Part shown: positions 49,297-57,882 of the stretch, piece by piece
How positions within the stretch are numbered: the first letter of the stretch is position 1
Layout: each line of letters opens with the position of its first letter
NCBI GenBank assembly: GCA_005885405.1
Contig: VAYN01000011.1
Coordinates: forward strand, 63,801 to 127,800
Origin: Actinomycetota bacterium
Lineage (GTDB): Bacteria; Actinomycetota; Thermoleophilia; Solirubrobacterales; 70-9
DNA: 64,000 nucleotides
Direction of reading: 5' to 3'
Notes under the pieces: model-generated
The model's database searches: none
The model's input: only the letters and a program-made list of their open reading frames with translations
Told to the model about the DNA's origin: nothing
Translations under genes and position numbers: made by a program

Positions 49297-51459
49297 GTGA
49301 AGACGCTGCTGGTCGACAACCACGACTCCTACACCTACAACGTCTTCCACCTGCTCGCAGCCGCCTCGGGCTCCGAACCGATGGTGGTCAATAACGACGC
49401 CGTCAGCTGGCGCGTCCTGAGGCGGATGGACTTCGACGCGATCGTGCTCTCGCCGGGACCAGGCCACCCCTCCCGCTGGCATGACTTCGGCGTCTGCAGC
49501 GACATCCTCCGCCACTCAGAAGTCCCGGTCTTCGGGATCTGCCTCGGCCACCAGGGGATCGGCAACCTGCTCGAGGGCACGGTCAACCGGGCGCCGATGG
49601 CGATGCACGGCCGCCTCAGCCGGGTCATGCACGAAGGCAAGGGCCTGTTCAAAGACGTCCCACAGGGTTTCTCCGTCGTCCGCTACCACTCGCTGGCGAT
49701 CACCTCCCCGCCGGGGCCGGAAGGGCACGTCGTCGCCTGGGCAGAGGACGGCGTCGTGATGGGCGTCGAACACACGAAGCGGCCGATCTGGGGCGTCCAG
49801 TTTCACCCGGAGTCGATCTCGACCGAGTACGGCCTGAAGATCGCCCAGAACTTCTTCGAGTTGGCGGCCGAATACCAGCGCCCGCAGAAACCGGCCGGGC
49901 GGGCGACGATCGCGCCGCGGGCGATGAAGCCGGCGCCGCGTACCTCGCCCCGCGAGGAGGGCGGCGAGATGGAACTGCGGATGCGGGAGCTGGAGGGGGC
50001 GGCGCCGACCGAGTACGTCTACGAACGGCTCTTCGCCGAGCATGACCCGAGCTTCTGGCTCGACAGCGCCGACGCCCCGACCTGGCTCGCCCAGTGCTCC
50101 TACATGGGCACCACTGCCGGCGCCGACCGTTGCTCTGTCAGCTACGACGTCGACAGCGGTGAGCTCCTCGTCAACCGCGGCGGCGTCGAGACGGTCGAGC
50201 AGAAGTCGATCTTCGACTACCTGCACCGCGAGCTCGGTCGGATCGAGGTCGACCCGCCCGAGGGGGTCGAGCGCGGGCTCATCGGCGGCTATGTCGGTTA
50301 CCTCGGCTACGAGTTGAAGGCCGACTGTGGCTCCCCCAACGTTCACAGCTCCGACATGCCCGACGCGGCGATGATGCTGGCCAACCGCGTCGTCGCCGTC
50401 GACCACACGAAGGGCAAGACCTACCTCTTCGCCCTCTCCCGTAAAGAGGACACCGAGGCCGAGCGCTGGCTCGACGCCGCCGAGGAGCTGGTTCGGGAGG
50501 CGATCGCCGAGCCGCCGGCCGAGCGGCCGCTGGCGCCGCCGATCGACTCGGGCGGCCACGTCAGCTTCCGCTCCGGGCGCGGCCGCGAGCGCTACCTCGC
50601 CGACATCGCCAAGTCCCAGGCCGAACTGCTCGCCGGCGAGTCCTACGAGGTCTGTCTCACCGACCAGTTCTCGACCGACGCCAGCCCGGAGCCGTTCGAG
50701 CTCTACCGGCAGCTGCGGCGCGCCAACCCTTCGCCCTTCTCGGCCTTCCTCCACTTCGGCGAGAACGCGATCGTCAGCTCCTCGCCCGAGCGCTTCATCT
50801 CGGTCGACCGCCAGCGCCAGGTGATGGCGCGGCCGATCAAGGGGACGATCTCCCGCGTCGCGGACCCGGCCGAGGACGCGGCGCGGGTGCAGGAGCTGGG
50901 CGAGGACGAGAAGACCTACGCCGAGCACCTGATGATCGTCGACCTGCTGCGCAACGACCTCGGCGTCGTCTGCGACCTCGAGTCGGTCGAAGTCCCCGAC
51001 CTGATGGTGATCGAGCCCTACGCGACCGTCCACCAGATGGTCTCGACGATCGTCGGCCGGCTCGAGGACGGTCGCAGCGCCGTCGACTGCGTCCGCGCCA
51101 CCTTCCCCGGCGGTTCGATGACGGGCGCCCCGAAGGAGCGGACGATGGAGATCATCGACGGCCTCGAGGAGGAGGCGCGCGGTGTCTACTCGGGCTCGAT
51201 CGGCTATTTCGGCGCGGACGGATCGACCGACCTCAACATCGTCATTCGCACGATCGTGATGCGGCCAGGGCGGACGACGATCGGGGCGGGCGGCGCGATC
51301 GTGATGCAGTCCGATCCCGAGGAGGAGTTCGACGAGATCCTGCTCAAGGCGCGGGCGCCGATGGCGGCGATCGCGCGGACCGTGACCGGCTCAGACGCCC
51401 CGGGCGAGGCTTGGAGCGTCGAGCTGGAGCCGGCCGCCCGGCAGGTGGAGGCGGCGTGA
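49297..51459 (+). CDS. pabAB: Fused aminodeoxychorismate synthase (PabA-PabB)
   Basis: 720 residues from a GTG with GGAGGGAG upstream. N-terminal class I glutamine amidotransferase: LVDNHDSYTYN, LSPGPGHP, FGICLGHQGI (catalytic Cys) and VQFHPESI (His, Glu). C-terminal chorismate-binding half ends with MARPIKGTISR: the PIKGT lysine marks aminodeoxychorismate synthase rather than anthranilate synthase (AGT in TrpE). GSMTGAPKERTMEIID and SGSIGYFG are further blocks. Fused PabAB of this order makes 4-amino-4-deoxychorismate from chorismate and glutamine, for folate or for 4-aminophenylalanine in secondary metabolism. The operon context favours the second use. Confidence 0.92.
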   Translation: MKTLLVDNHDSYTYNVFHLLAAASGSEPMVVNNDAVSWRVLRRMDFDAIVLSPGPGHPSRWHDFGVCSDILRHSEVPVFGICLGHQGIGNLLEGTVNRAPMAMHGRLSRVMHEGKGLFKDVPQGFSVVRYHSLAITSPPGPEGHVVAWAEDGVVMGVEHTKRPIWGVQFHPESISTEYGLKIAQNFFELAAEYQRPQKPAGRATIAPRAMKPAPRTSPREEGGEMELRMRELEGAAPTEYVYERLFAEHDPSFWLDSADAPTWLAQCSYMGTTAGADRCSVSYDVDSGELLVNRGGVETVEQKSIFDYLHRELGRIEVDPPEGVERGLIGGYVGYLGYELKADCGSPNVHSSDMPDAAMMLANRVVAVDHTKGKTYLFALSRKEDTEAERWLDAAEELVREAIAEPPAERPLAPPIDSGGHVSFRSGRGRERYLADIAKSQAELLAGESYEVCLTDQFSTDASPEPFELYRQLRRANPSPFSAFLHFGENAIVSSSPERFISVDRQRQVMARPIKGTISRVADPAEDAARVQELGEDEKTYAEHLMIVDLLRNDLGVVCDLESVEVPDLMVIEPYATVHQMVSTIVGRLEDGRSAVDCVRATFPGGSMTGAPKERTMEIIDGLEEEARGVYSGSIGYFGADGSTDLNIVIRTIVMRPGRTTIGAGGAIVMQSDPEEEFDEILLKARAPMAAIARTVTGSDAPGEAWSVELEPAARQVEAA

Positions 51460-51935
51460 GCGATTCGCTCGCCACCGAGGCCACGATTCGAGAGGCGGGC
51501 GACGGCGACGTCGCCGTGATCGCGAGCGCGGTCGAGAGCCTCCTGCTCGAGCTCGGCGGCCGCCGCCCCGAGCGCCAAGAACTTGAAGCTGAGACCCGCG
51601 CCCTGCTGGGCGAACCAGCGGGGGGCTCGGTGCTGATCGCGGAGGCCGACGGCAACGTCGTCGGCGTCTTGAGCGCCAGCTGGCAGCGGGCAATCCACGT
51701 TCCCGGCGTCTACGCGACGATCCAAGACCTCTGGGTCGATGGGGCTTGGCGCAGTCGCGGCGTCGGGGCGGAGCTGGTCGAGGCGCTCGCATCCCAGGCG
51801 CGTGCTCGCGGGGTAAGCCGACTCGAGGTCGGCCTGCCGCGCGAGACCTTCGCGGCGATCGCCTCGACCGAGTCCTTCTACAAGCGCAACGGGTTCGAGC
51901 ACCTCGGGCCGCGGATGCGGAGGCTGCTCGAATGA
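51456..51935 (+). CDS. GNAT-family N-acetyltransferase
   Basis: 159 residues from the GTG at 51456, overlapping the pabAB stop. GNAT core: YATIQDLWVDGAWRSRGVGAELVEAL (motif A with acetyl-CoA P-loop RSRGVG) and FYKRNGFEHLG (motif B). Transfers acetyl from acetyl-CoA to an amine. Its neighbour is an HDAC-like amidohydrolase, so the pair could install and later remove an acetyl protecting group. Confidence 0.88.
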   Translation: MSDSLATEATIREAGDGDVAVIASAVESLLLELGGRRPERQELEAETRALLGEPAGGSVLIAEADGNVVGVLSASWQRAIHVPGVYATIQDLWVDGAWRSRGVGAELVEALASQARARGVSRLEVGLPRETFAAIASTESFYKRNGFEHLGPRMRRLLE

Positions 51936-52894
51936 GCGAGCTGCTGATGGTCGAGCAGCGCCAAGGCCTCGACGACGACGCCTTCTGGGTGCGGGAAGGC
52001 GACCGCCGTATCCCGGGCCAGGACGGCAACCGCCGCCTGGTCGAGCTGCGGGCGGGCCTGGTCCGCCACTCGCGGGTGCGCCCGGTCCTCGCCGACGCCC
52101 CCGACGCCGAGGTCGAGCGGACGCTGGCGGTTCTGCACGAGGCCGAGTACCTGCGGGCGCTGGCCGAGCTCTCCGGCGCCGAGCCGGTGGTGATGCCGGA
52201 CTTCGCGCCGCCCGGGCTCGAGCCCGACATCCCGGTCAACGCCAACCTGATCGCCGCCGCGCGGGAGGGGATCAGGACCTCGATCACCGCCGCCGAGCGG
52301 CTGCTGGGCGGCGCCCAGTTCACCTACGCCGTCTGCCGGCCGCCTGGGCACCACGCCGGGCCCGCCTTTCACGCCGGCTACTGCTACCTCAACAACGCCG
52401 GCGCCGCGGTTCGCCGCCTCAGCGAGGGCGGCCTGAAGCCGATCGGGATCATCGACCTCGACCTCCACTATCCGAACGGCACCTCGGCCCTGGTCGAGCG
52501 GATGGGCCCGGTCGCCGCCCTGCACTCGCTGCACGCGGCGCCGGTGACCAACCTGCCGCCGGGGACGCGGCTGCCGCGGCTGGCCGGCGAACGCGCCGTC
52601 GCCTTCCTCGAGAGCCCCGACGAAGACACCTATCTGGCCGAGGTCGCGCACTCGATCCACGACCTCGCCGAGATCGCCCGGGCGCTGGTCGTCTCGCTCG
52701 GTTACGACACCGTGGCCGGAGACCCGCATGGGGGTTGGAGCTTCCGGCCCGAAATCTTCGCCGAAATCGGCCGACTGCTGGCACGCTCAGGCCTGCCGAT
52801 CTGCGTGATCCAGGAGGGTGGCTACGCCCTCGACGAGCTCGCCGATTGCAGCCACGCCTTCGCCACCGGCCTGCTGGGAGGCGACGAGCGATGA
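51932..52894 (+). CDS. HDAC/acetylpolyamine amidohydrolase-family deacetylase
   Basis: 320 residues, ATGA overlap with the GNAT gene. Arginase-deacetylase fold: RPPGHHAG (tandem His), GYCYLNNAG, IIDLDLHYPNGT (Asp and His zinc ligands) and VSLGYDTVAGD (third Asp). Class II HDAC-like enzymes remove acetyl groups from polyamines, acetyl-lysine-like amines or amide-protected intermediates. In this operon a small-molecule substrate is more likely than a protein. Confidence 0.88.
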   Translation: MSELLMVEQRQGLDDDAFWVREGDRRIPGQDGNRRLVELRAGLVRHSRVRPVLADAPDAEVERTLAVLHEAEYLRALAELSGAEPVVMPDFAPPGLEPDIPVNANLIAAAREGIRTSITAAERLLGGAQFTYAVCRPPGHHAGPAFHAGYCYLNNAGAAVRRLSEGGLKPIGIIDLDLHYPNGTSALVERMGPVAALHSLHAAPVTNLPPGTRLPRLAGERAVAFLESPDEDTYLAEVAHSIHDLAEIARALVVSLGYDTVAGDPHGGWSFRPEIFAEIGRLLARSGLPICVIQEGGYALDELADCSHAFATGLLGGDER

Positions 52895-53202
52895 GCGACA
52901 ACGGGCTCGAGCCGTTCCGCCGCCGCCTCGACGTGATCGACGACGAGATCGCGCGGCTGCTTGGCGAGCGCTTGCAGATCTGCCGCGAAGTCGCCGTCCA
53001 CAAGAGTGAGCATGGGATCCCGATGATGCAGCCCGAGCGGGTCAAGGTGGTCCGCGAGCGCTACCTCGCCCGCGGCGCCGAGCACGACCTGCCGCCCGAG
53101 TTCTCCGCTGACCTCTTCGACCTCCTGATTTCGACCACCTGCCGCCTTGAGGACGAGCTGATGGACGAACTGGCGCCCCAGGATGGGAGGGACGCCGCAT
53201 GA
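52891..53202 (+). CDS. Chorismate mutase-family protein, likely 4-amino-4-deoxychorismate mutase
   Basis: 103 residues, ATGA overlaps at both ends. AroQ-type helices: FRRRLDVIDDEIARLLGERLQICREVAVHKSEHGIPMMQPERVKVVRERY, then LFDLLISTTCRLEDELM. The IPMMQP and TCRLEDE stretches resemble the mutases of 4-aminophenylalanine pathways (PapB/CmlD) more than housekeeping mutases, by recollection. Product would be 4-amino-4-deoxyprephenate. Its pairing with PabAB is the strongest hint that the operon makes a 4-aminophenylalanine-type precursor. No PapC-like dehydrogenase is in the window. Confidence 0.82.
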   Translation: MSDNGLEPFRRRLDVIDDEIARLLGERLQICREVAVHKSEHGIPMMQPERVKVVRERYLARGAEHDLPPEFSADLFDLLISTTCRLEDELMDELAPQDGRDAA

Positions 53203-54524
53203 GCCAGCTGCCGCCCGGCCCGCGGATGCCGCGCGCCCTGCAGGCCGTCGGCTGGACCCAGCGTTCGCTGCCCTGGCTGGAGCGCTGCCACCGCCGCTAC
53301 GGCGACGCCTTCACCCTGCGCATCCTCCACTGGGGGGACTGGGTGATCCTGGCCGACCCCGACGACGTGAAAAAGGTCTTCACCGCCGGTGACGCGGTCG
53401 GGGTCGCCGTCGCCAACCCGCTGCTGGGGCCGGTGCTGGGTCCGCGCTCAGTGATGCTGCTCGAAGAACCCCAGCACATGCGCCGCCGCAAACTGATGCT
53501 GCCGCACTTCCACGGGCAGGCGATCGCCGCCGACGCGGCGATGATGAGTGAAGTCGCGCAGCGGGAGGTCGAGGGCTGGCCGGAGGGGGAGCCGTTCGCG
53601 CTCTGGCCACGGATGCAGGAGGTGACCAAGGAAGTCGTGATGCGGGCGGTCTTCGGCGAGGACAATGGCCAGCTGGAGGAGCTGCGCCGGCGGCTTCGGC
53701 GGCTGACCGAGTGGATGAACGACCCCCGCAACCTCGCCCAGCTGGCGACCCTCGGGCCGGACCGGATCGTCCGCAGCCGCGGTTACCGGGAGGCGATGGG
53801 GCCGGTCGAGGAAGCGGTGATCGAGGAGGTTCGCCGGCGCCGAGCCCAACCCGATCCCGACCGCGTCGGGGTAGTCGAGATGCTGGTCCAGTCGCGCCAC
53901 GAGGACGGCAGCCTCCTCGGTGAGCCGGAACTGCGCGACGAACTACTGACGCTGCTGACTGACGGGCCGACCTCGACTTCGCTCGCCTGGACCCTGGAGC
54001 GCCTGCTGCGCAACCCCGACAAGCTCGAGCGCGCTCGCGAGGAGGCGCTCGCGGGAGACGACGTCACCTACCTCGACGCGGTGATTAAGGAGACGCTGCG
54101 GATGCGCCCGCCGGTGCCGGTGGTGGTGCGACGGCTGCTGGAGCCGATGCGCCTCGGCGGCCACGAGCTGCCGGCCGGAACCGTCGTCGCCCCCTGCATC
54201 CACCTGATCCATCGCGACCAGCGCTGGTATGAGCGCCCGCACGAGTTCCTTCCCGAGCGCTTCCTCGGGCGCCAGCCCGGCACCTACACCTGGATCCCCT
54301 TCGGCGGCGGCGTCCGCCGCTGCCTTGCGGCGAGCTACGCGGAAATGGAGATGAAGCGGGTGCTGCGGGCGATCCTCACCACCGTTGAGCTGCGGCCGGC
54401 CTCCGACCGCTCGGAGCGGATGCGCAAAAGCGCGATCTCCTTCAGCCCCGACCAAAGCGGGTTGGTCATCGCCGAACCCAGACAAACCGACCCGGCTGGG
54501 CCGCGCGCCCTCGCGCCCGCATAG
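53199..54524 (+). CDS. Cytochrome P450
   Basis: 441 residues, ATGA overlap with the mutase gene. Family features: EEPQHMRRRKLMLPHF (C-helix), ETLRMRP (ExxR, K-helix), RFLGRQPGTYTWIPFGGGVRRCLAAS with the heme-ligand Cys. The I-helix reads LLTDGPTSTSLAW; the usual acid/alcohol pair of AGxET is replaced by Thr-Ser, so proton delivery to bound oxygen may differ. Soluble, bacterial class I type requiring a ferredoxin partner not seen here. Probably oxidises a pathway intermediate. Confidence 0.92.
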   Translation: MSQLPPGPRMPRALQAVGWTQRSLPWLERCHRRYGDAFTLRILHWGDWVILADPDDVKKVFTAGDAVGVAVANPLLGPVLGPRSVMLLEEPQHMRRRKLMLPHFHGQAIAADAAMMSEVAQREVEGWPEGEPFALWPRMQEVTKEVVMRAVFGEDNGQLEELRRRLRRLTEWMNDPRNLAQLATLGPDRIVRSRGYREAMGPVEEAVIEEVRRRRAQPDPDRVGVVEMLVQSRHEDGSLLGEPELRDELLTLLTDGPTSTSLAWTLERLLRNPDKLERAREEALAGDDVTYLDAVIKETLRMRPPVPVVVRRLLEPMRLGGHELPAGTVVAPCIHLIHRDQRWYERPHEFLPERFLGRQPGTYTWIPFGGGVRRCLAASYAEMEMKRVLRAILTTVELRPASDRSERMRKSAISFSPDQSGLVIAEPRQTDPAGPRALAPA

Positions 54525-54533
54525 GAGGCAGGG

Positions 54534-55817
54534 ATGAGCGAGAGCGACATCCTCATCGTCGGCGCTGGCGCCAAGGCCGCCGCGATCGCGGCCAAGGTGC
54601 ACACGATCAACAGCCTCGGCCTGGGCGAGATCTCGATGACGGTGATCGAGAAAACCGAGCCCGCCGCCTCCTGGTTGGGTCGCAACGGGATGACCTCCGG
54701 CGAGGAGCCGCTGGCGATTCCGCCGATCAAGGATGTCGGCTTTCCGTACCAGAGCTCGCGTCAGTTCGGCGCCCTCGGCGACGAAATCGACGCGGCGTTG
54801 CTGCCGCTGACCTGGCAGCGCTTCGCGATGGAGCGCCACGAGTACGCGACCTGGGTCAACTCCGGCTCGCCATCGGTGATGCACCGCGACTACGGCGAGT
54901 ACCTGGGCTGGGTGCTGGAACGGGCGACCGAGGGAGTGAGGATCTACGACGGCCGGGTAACCGAGGTCTCGCTCAGCGACGAGGGCGATCGCTGGCAGGC
55001 GGAGGTCGCCGAGCGCGGCCAGCCGGAGGACCCCGAGCGCCACACGGGGCGGATCCTCGTCCTCACCGGCCCCGGCGTCCACCGCCACTTCCCCCACGAC
55101 CCCGAGGTCGAGTCCCGGGTCTTCCACTGCGACAGCCGCCGCGAGGAACTGGCCCGGGTGCCCGAGGGCGAGCCGGTCGAGATCGCGATTATCGGCGGCG
55201 GCGAGAGCGCGCTCAGCGCCCTCGTCTTCCTGCGGGATCTGCGGCCGCAGGCGCGGCTTACGATCTACACGCCGACGCTGCCGTTGAGCCGCGGCGAGAG
55301 CTTCCTCGAGAACCGCGTCTTCGCCGACCCCGACAACGTCGACTGGGAACACCTCGACATCGAGACCCGGCGGGACTTCGTCAAGCACTGCGACCGCGGC
55401 GTCTCCCTCGCCAGCGACGGCGAGGGCGCGCTGCTCGAATTTGACAGCCCCTCCGAAGGTGAGACGGCCCAGCGCTACGACTACGTCGTCAACTGCACCG
55501 GCTTCGATCTGCTGCGCCAGCTTCGCGGCCTCTTCCCCGATGGGGTTCGCGACGAAGTCGAAGAACAGTGCGGCCCGCTCTGGGACAGCCCGCCGAAGTT
55601 CGAGGTCCCAATCGGCCGCGGTCTTGAACTCGAGGGAGTGCGGCCCCGCCTGCACATCCCCGGCCTCGGCGGTCTTCGCCAGGGCCCCGGCTTCGCCAAC
55701 CTCGGCAGCCTCGGGCTGCTCGCGAACCGAGTGCTGCAACCGCTGCTGGAGGAACTGGAAGTACCGACTGCGCCGAATTCGGCAAAGATGCAGGACAAAT
55801 CTCTATTACTCGATTAG
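54534..55817 (+). CDS. MbtG-like FAD-dependent amino-acid/amine N-hydroxylase
   Basis: 427 residues, 9 bp after the P450. Two Rossmann folds: LIVGAGAKAAAIAAKVH (FAD) and IAIIGGGESALSALVF (NADPH). KDVGFPYQSSRQ, EYATWVNSGSP, SRGESFLENRVFADPDN, KHCDRGVSLAS, LRQGPGFANLGSLGLLANRVL resemble mycobactin lysine-N6-hydroxylase MbtG throughout, more than SidA or IucD. Such enzymes hydroxylate a primary amine on a side chain or free amino acid to N-OH. It implies an N-oxygenated product (hydroxamate, nitroso, nitrone or N-N-bonded compound). Confidence 0.88.
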   Translation: MSESDILIVGAGAKAAAIAAKVHTINSLGLGEISMTVIEKTEPAASWLGRNGMTSGEEPLAIPPIKDVGFPYQSSRQFGALGDEIDAALLPLTWQRFAMERHEYATWVNSGSPSVMHRDYGEYLGWVLERATEGVRIYDGRVTEVSLSDEGDRWQAEVAERGQPEDPERHTGRILVLTGPGVHRHFPHDPEVESRVFHCDSRREELARVPEGEPVEIAIIGGGESALSALVFLRDLRPQARLTIYTPTLPLSRGESFLENRVFADPDNVDWEHLDIETRRDFVKHCDRGVSLASDGEGALLEFDSPSEGETAQRYDYVVNCTGFDLLRQLRGLFPDGVRDEVEEQCGPLWDSPPKFEVPIGRGLELEGVRPRLHIPGLGGLRQGPGFANLGSLGLLANRVLQPLLEELEVPTAPNSAKMQDKSLLLD

Positions 55818-55832
55818 GGAGGAACCAAGAGG

Positions 55833-57362
55833 ATGTCAGGGATGAAGTCAGGTAAAGCTTGGGCTGCGCTGCTGCTGTTGGTGGCGCTGACCGCGCTAGT
55901 TGGCTGTGGATCCTCATCGGAGTCCTCCGACTCAGGGGGTGAAATGAAGCTGACCGGGGACGCTTGGCCGGGCATCGACCAGGCAAGCACCCGTGAAGCC
56001 GACGGCGAAATCAGCCGCCAGAACGCCTCTGAACTTGAACAGGCCTGGACCCTGCCTTCGCAGGCGCAGAGCAGCTACGGCGCCTACTCCGCGAGCCCGG
56101 TCATCAGCAACGGCGTCATCTACATGCAGGATCTTGAATCGGCCGTCCAGGCGATCTCCCTCGACAGCGGCGAGGTGCAGTGGACGTGGCAGTCTGAATC
56201 GGCCACGCAGGGACCAAACGGAGTGGTCGTCGCCGATGGCAAGGTGTTCGGCGCCACCGCCAGCGAGGCTTTCGCTCTCGACCAGGAAACCGGGAAGGAA
56301 CTGTGGTCGGTACCGGTCGCCGAATCACCGCTGGCGATCGACATGGCGCCCGGTTATGAAGACGGCCTTGTCTACGTCTCAACCGTTCCGACCAATGTCA
56401 ACTCCGAATATCCGCCGGGCGGAGTTGGAACGCTGTGGGCTCTCGACGCCAACTCCGGGAAGAAGGTCTGGCACTTCGACACCGTCCCCAAAGACCTCTG
56501 GGGCGATAAAAAGGCCAACTCCGGCGGCGGCCTCTGGTACCCGCCTTCGTTTGACGGCAAAGGTTCGATGTACTTCGGCACCGGCAACCCGGCGCCGTAC
56601 CCGGGGACCCCGCAGGAGCCGTGGGGCGCCAGCCGACCCGGGGCGAACCTCTACACCAACTCGCTCGTGAAGCTGAATGCGAAAACGGGCAAGCTCGAGT
56701 GGTACTACCAGCAGACCCCGCACGACGTCTATGACTGGGACTTCCAGAACTCACCGATTCTGGCCCAGGCCGGTGGCCGGGAAGTCGCGATCGGCTCGGG
56801 GAAGAACGGGATCGTCACCGCGGTCGACACGAAGACCGGCAAGCCGGTCTGGAGCACTCCGGTCGGCAAACACAACGGCCACGACGATGACGGCCTGCTG
56901 GCGATGCGTGGCCAGAGCTCGAAGATCAAAGGAGGCGAAGTTCTGCCCGGCAATCTCGGTGGCGTAATCGCGCCGCCGGCTGCCAACGCCACCACCGTTT
57001 TCGCGCCGATCGTCAACGGCGGCGTCGAAGTCACTAAACAGCAGGAACTAGGGCAGGCAGGGGCCCTTGAAGGCGGGATGGCGGCAGTCGACATCAAGAC
57101 CGGCAAGATCCTCTGGGAACAGGAATTCTCCGACGCCGCTTTCGGCTCGCCGGTGGTCGTCAACGACATCGTCTTCTTCACGACCTTTGACGGCACCGTC
57201 CACGGGCTTGACGTCAAAACGGGAGGAGAAGTCTGGACCGCGACCCTGCCCGCGGGCTCCAACAGCGCGGTGACGGCGAGCGGCAACACCCTGATCGTGC
57301 CGGCCGGTATCCCCAGCGTCGAAGGCCAGCAGCCGGAACTGGTCGCCTTCAAGCTGAAGTAG
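55833..57362 (+). CDS. PQQ-like beta-propeller lipoprotein (quinoprotein-type)
   Basis: 509 residues; ATG after GGAGGAACCAAGAGG. Lipobox LVGC. Repeats with W-motifs: AISLDSGEVQWTW, ALDQETGKELWSV, ALDANSGKKVWHF, KLNAKTGKLEWYYQQTPHDVYDWDFQ, AVDTKTGKPVWST. The YQQTPHDVYDWD segment is the hallmark of PQQ-dependent alcohol dehydrogenase-type propellers, but a signal for PQQ binding cannot be confirmed. It is 15 bp downstream of the N-hydroxylase and may be the last gene of the cluster, acting outside the cell. Confidence 0.85.
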   Translation: MSGMKSGKAWAALLLLVALTALVGCGSSSESSDSGGEMKLTGDAWPGIDQASTREADGEISRQNASELEQAWTLPSQAQSSYGAYSASPVISNGVIYMQDLESAVQAISLDSGEVQWTWQSESATQGPNGVVVADGKVFGATASEAFALDQETGKELWSVPVAESPLAIDMAPGYEDGLVYVSTVPTNVNSEYPPGGVGTLWALDANSGKKVWHFDTVPKDLWGDKKANSGGGLWYPPSFDGKGSMYFGTGNPAPYPGTPQEPWGASRPGANLYTNSLVKLNAKTGKLEWYYQQTPHDVYDWDFQNSPILAQAGGREVAIGSGKNGIVTAVDTKTGKPVWSTPVGKHNGHDDDGLLAMRGQSSKIKGGEVLPGNLGGVIAPPAANATTVFAPIVNGGVEVTKQQELGQAGALEGGMAAVDIKTGKILWEQEFSDAAFGSPVVVNDIVFFTTFDGTVHGLDVKTGGEVWTATLPAGSNSAVTASGNTLIVPAGIPSVEGQQPELVAFKLK

Positions 57363-57411
57363 CGCGGCCCGAGGTTCAGCCATCGGCCCGGGTCCGGTAT
57401 GACTCGGGTCG

Positions 57412-57882
57412 ATGGCAACACCGCGCAGCGCCGGCATCCTCCTCTTCCGCCGCAAAGATGAGGAGACAGAGTTCCTCCTCGTTCATCCCGGCGGGCCGTT
57501 CTGGGCGCGCAAAGACGCCGGCGCCTGGTCGATCCCGAAGGGGCAGATCGAGGAGGGCGAGGAACCGCGCGCCTGCGCCGTCCGCGAGCTCGAAGAGGAG
57601 CTCGGCGCGGCGCCGGAGATCGAGCTCGAGGAGCTGATCGAGCTCGGCTCGATCAAGCAGCGGGCAGGGAAAGTGGTCGAAGCCTGGGCGGCGGAGGCTG
57701 AGTTCGACCCGGCGAGGCTCGCCAGCAACACCTTCAGCATGGAGTGGCCGCCGCGCAGCGGCAAGCAGCAGGAGTTCCCCGAGGTCGACCGGGCCGAGTG
57801 GTTCAGCCCGGCGGCGGCGCGGGAGAAGATCCTCCCCGCCCAGGCGGAGCTGCTGGACCGCCTGCTGGAGCAGCTCGGCTAG
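57412..57882 (+). CDS. NUDIX hydrolase
   Basis: 156 residues. Nudix box GQIEEGEEPRACAVRELEEELGA (G-x5-E-x7-REU-x-EE-x-GU) is complete. Short conserved tail PRSGKQQEFPEVDRAEWFS resembles diadenosine-polyphosphate or MutT-like hydrolases of actinobacteria. Cleaves nucleoside diphosphate-X compounds; not obviously tied to the preceding cluster. Its end overlaps the convergent DUF389 gene by four bases. Confidence 0.88.
   Translation: MATPRSAGILLFRRKDEETEFLLVHPGGPFWARKDAGAWSIPKGQIEEGEEPRACAVRELEEELGAAPEIELEELIELGSIKQRAGKVVEAWAAEAEFDPARLASNTFSMEWPPRSGKQQEFPEVDRAEWFSPAAAREKILPAQAELLDRLLEQLG

Noticed and set aside
49516..51033. 505-codon reverse-strand ORF opposite pabAB
   Set aside because: Mirror frame of a gene with complete catalytic motifs.
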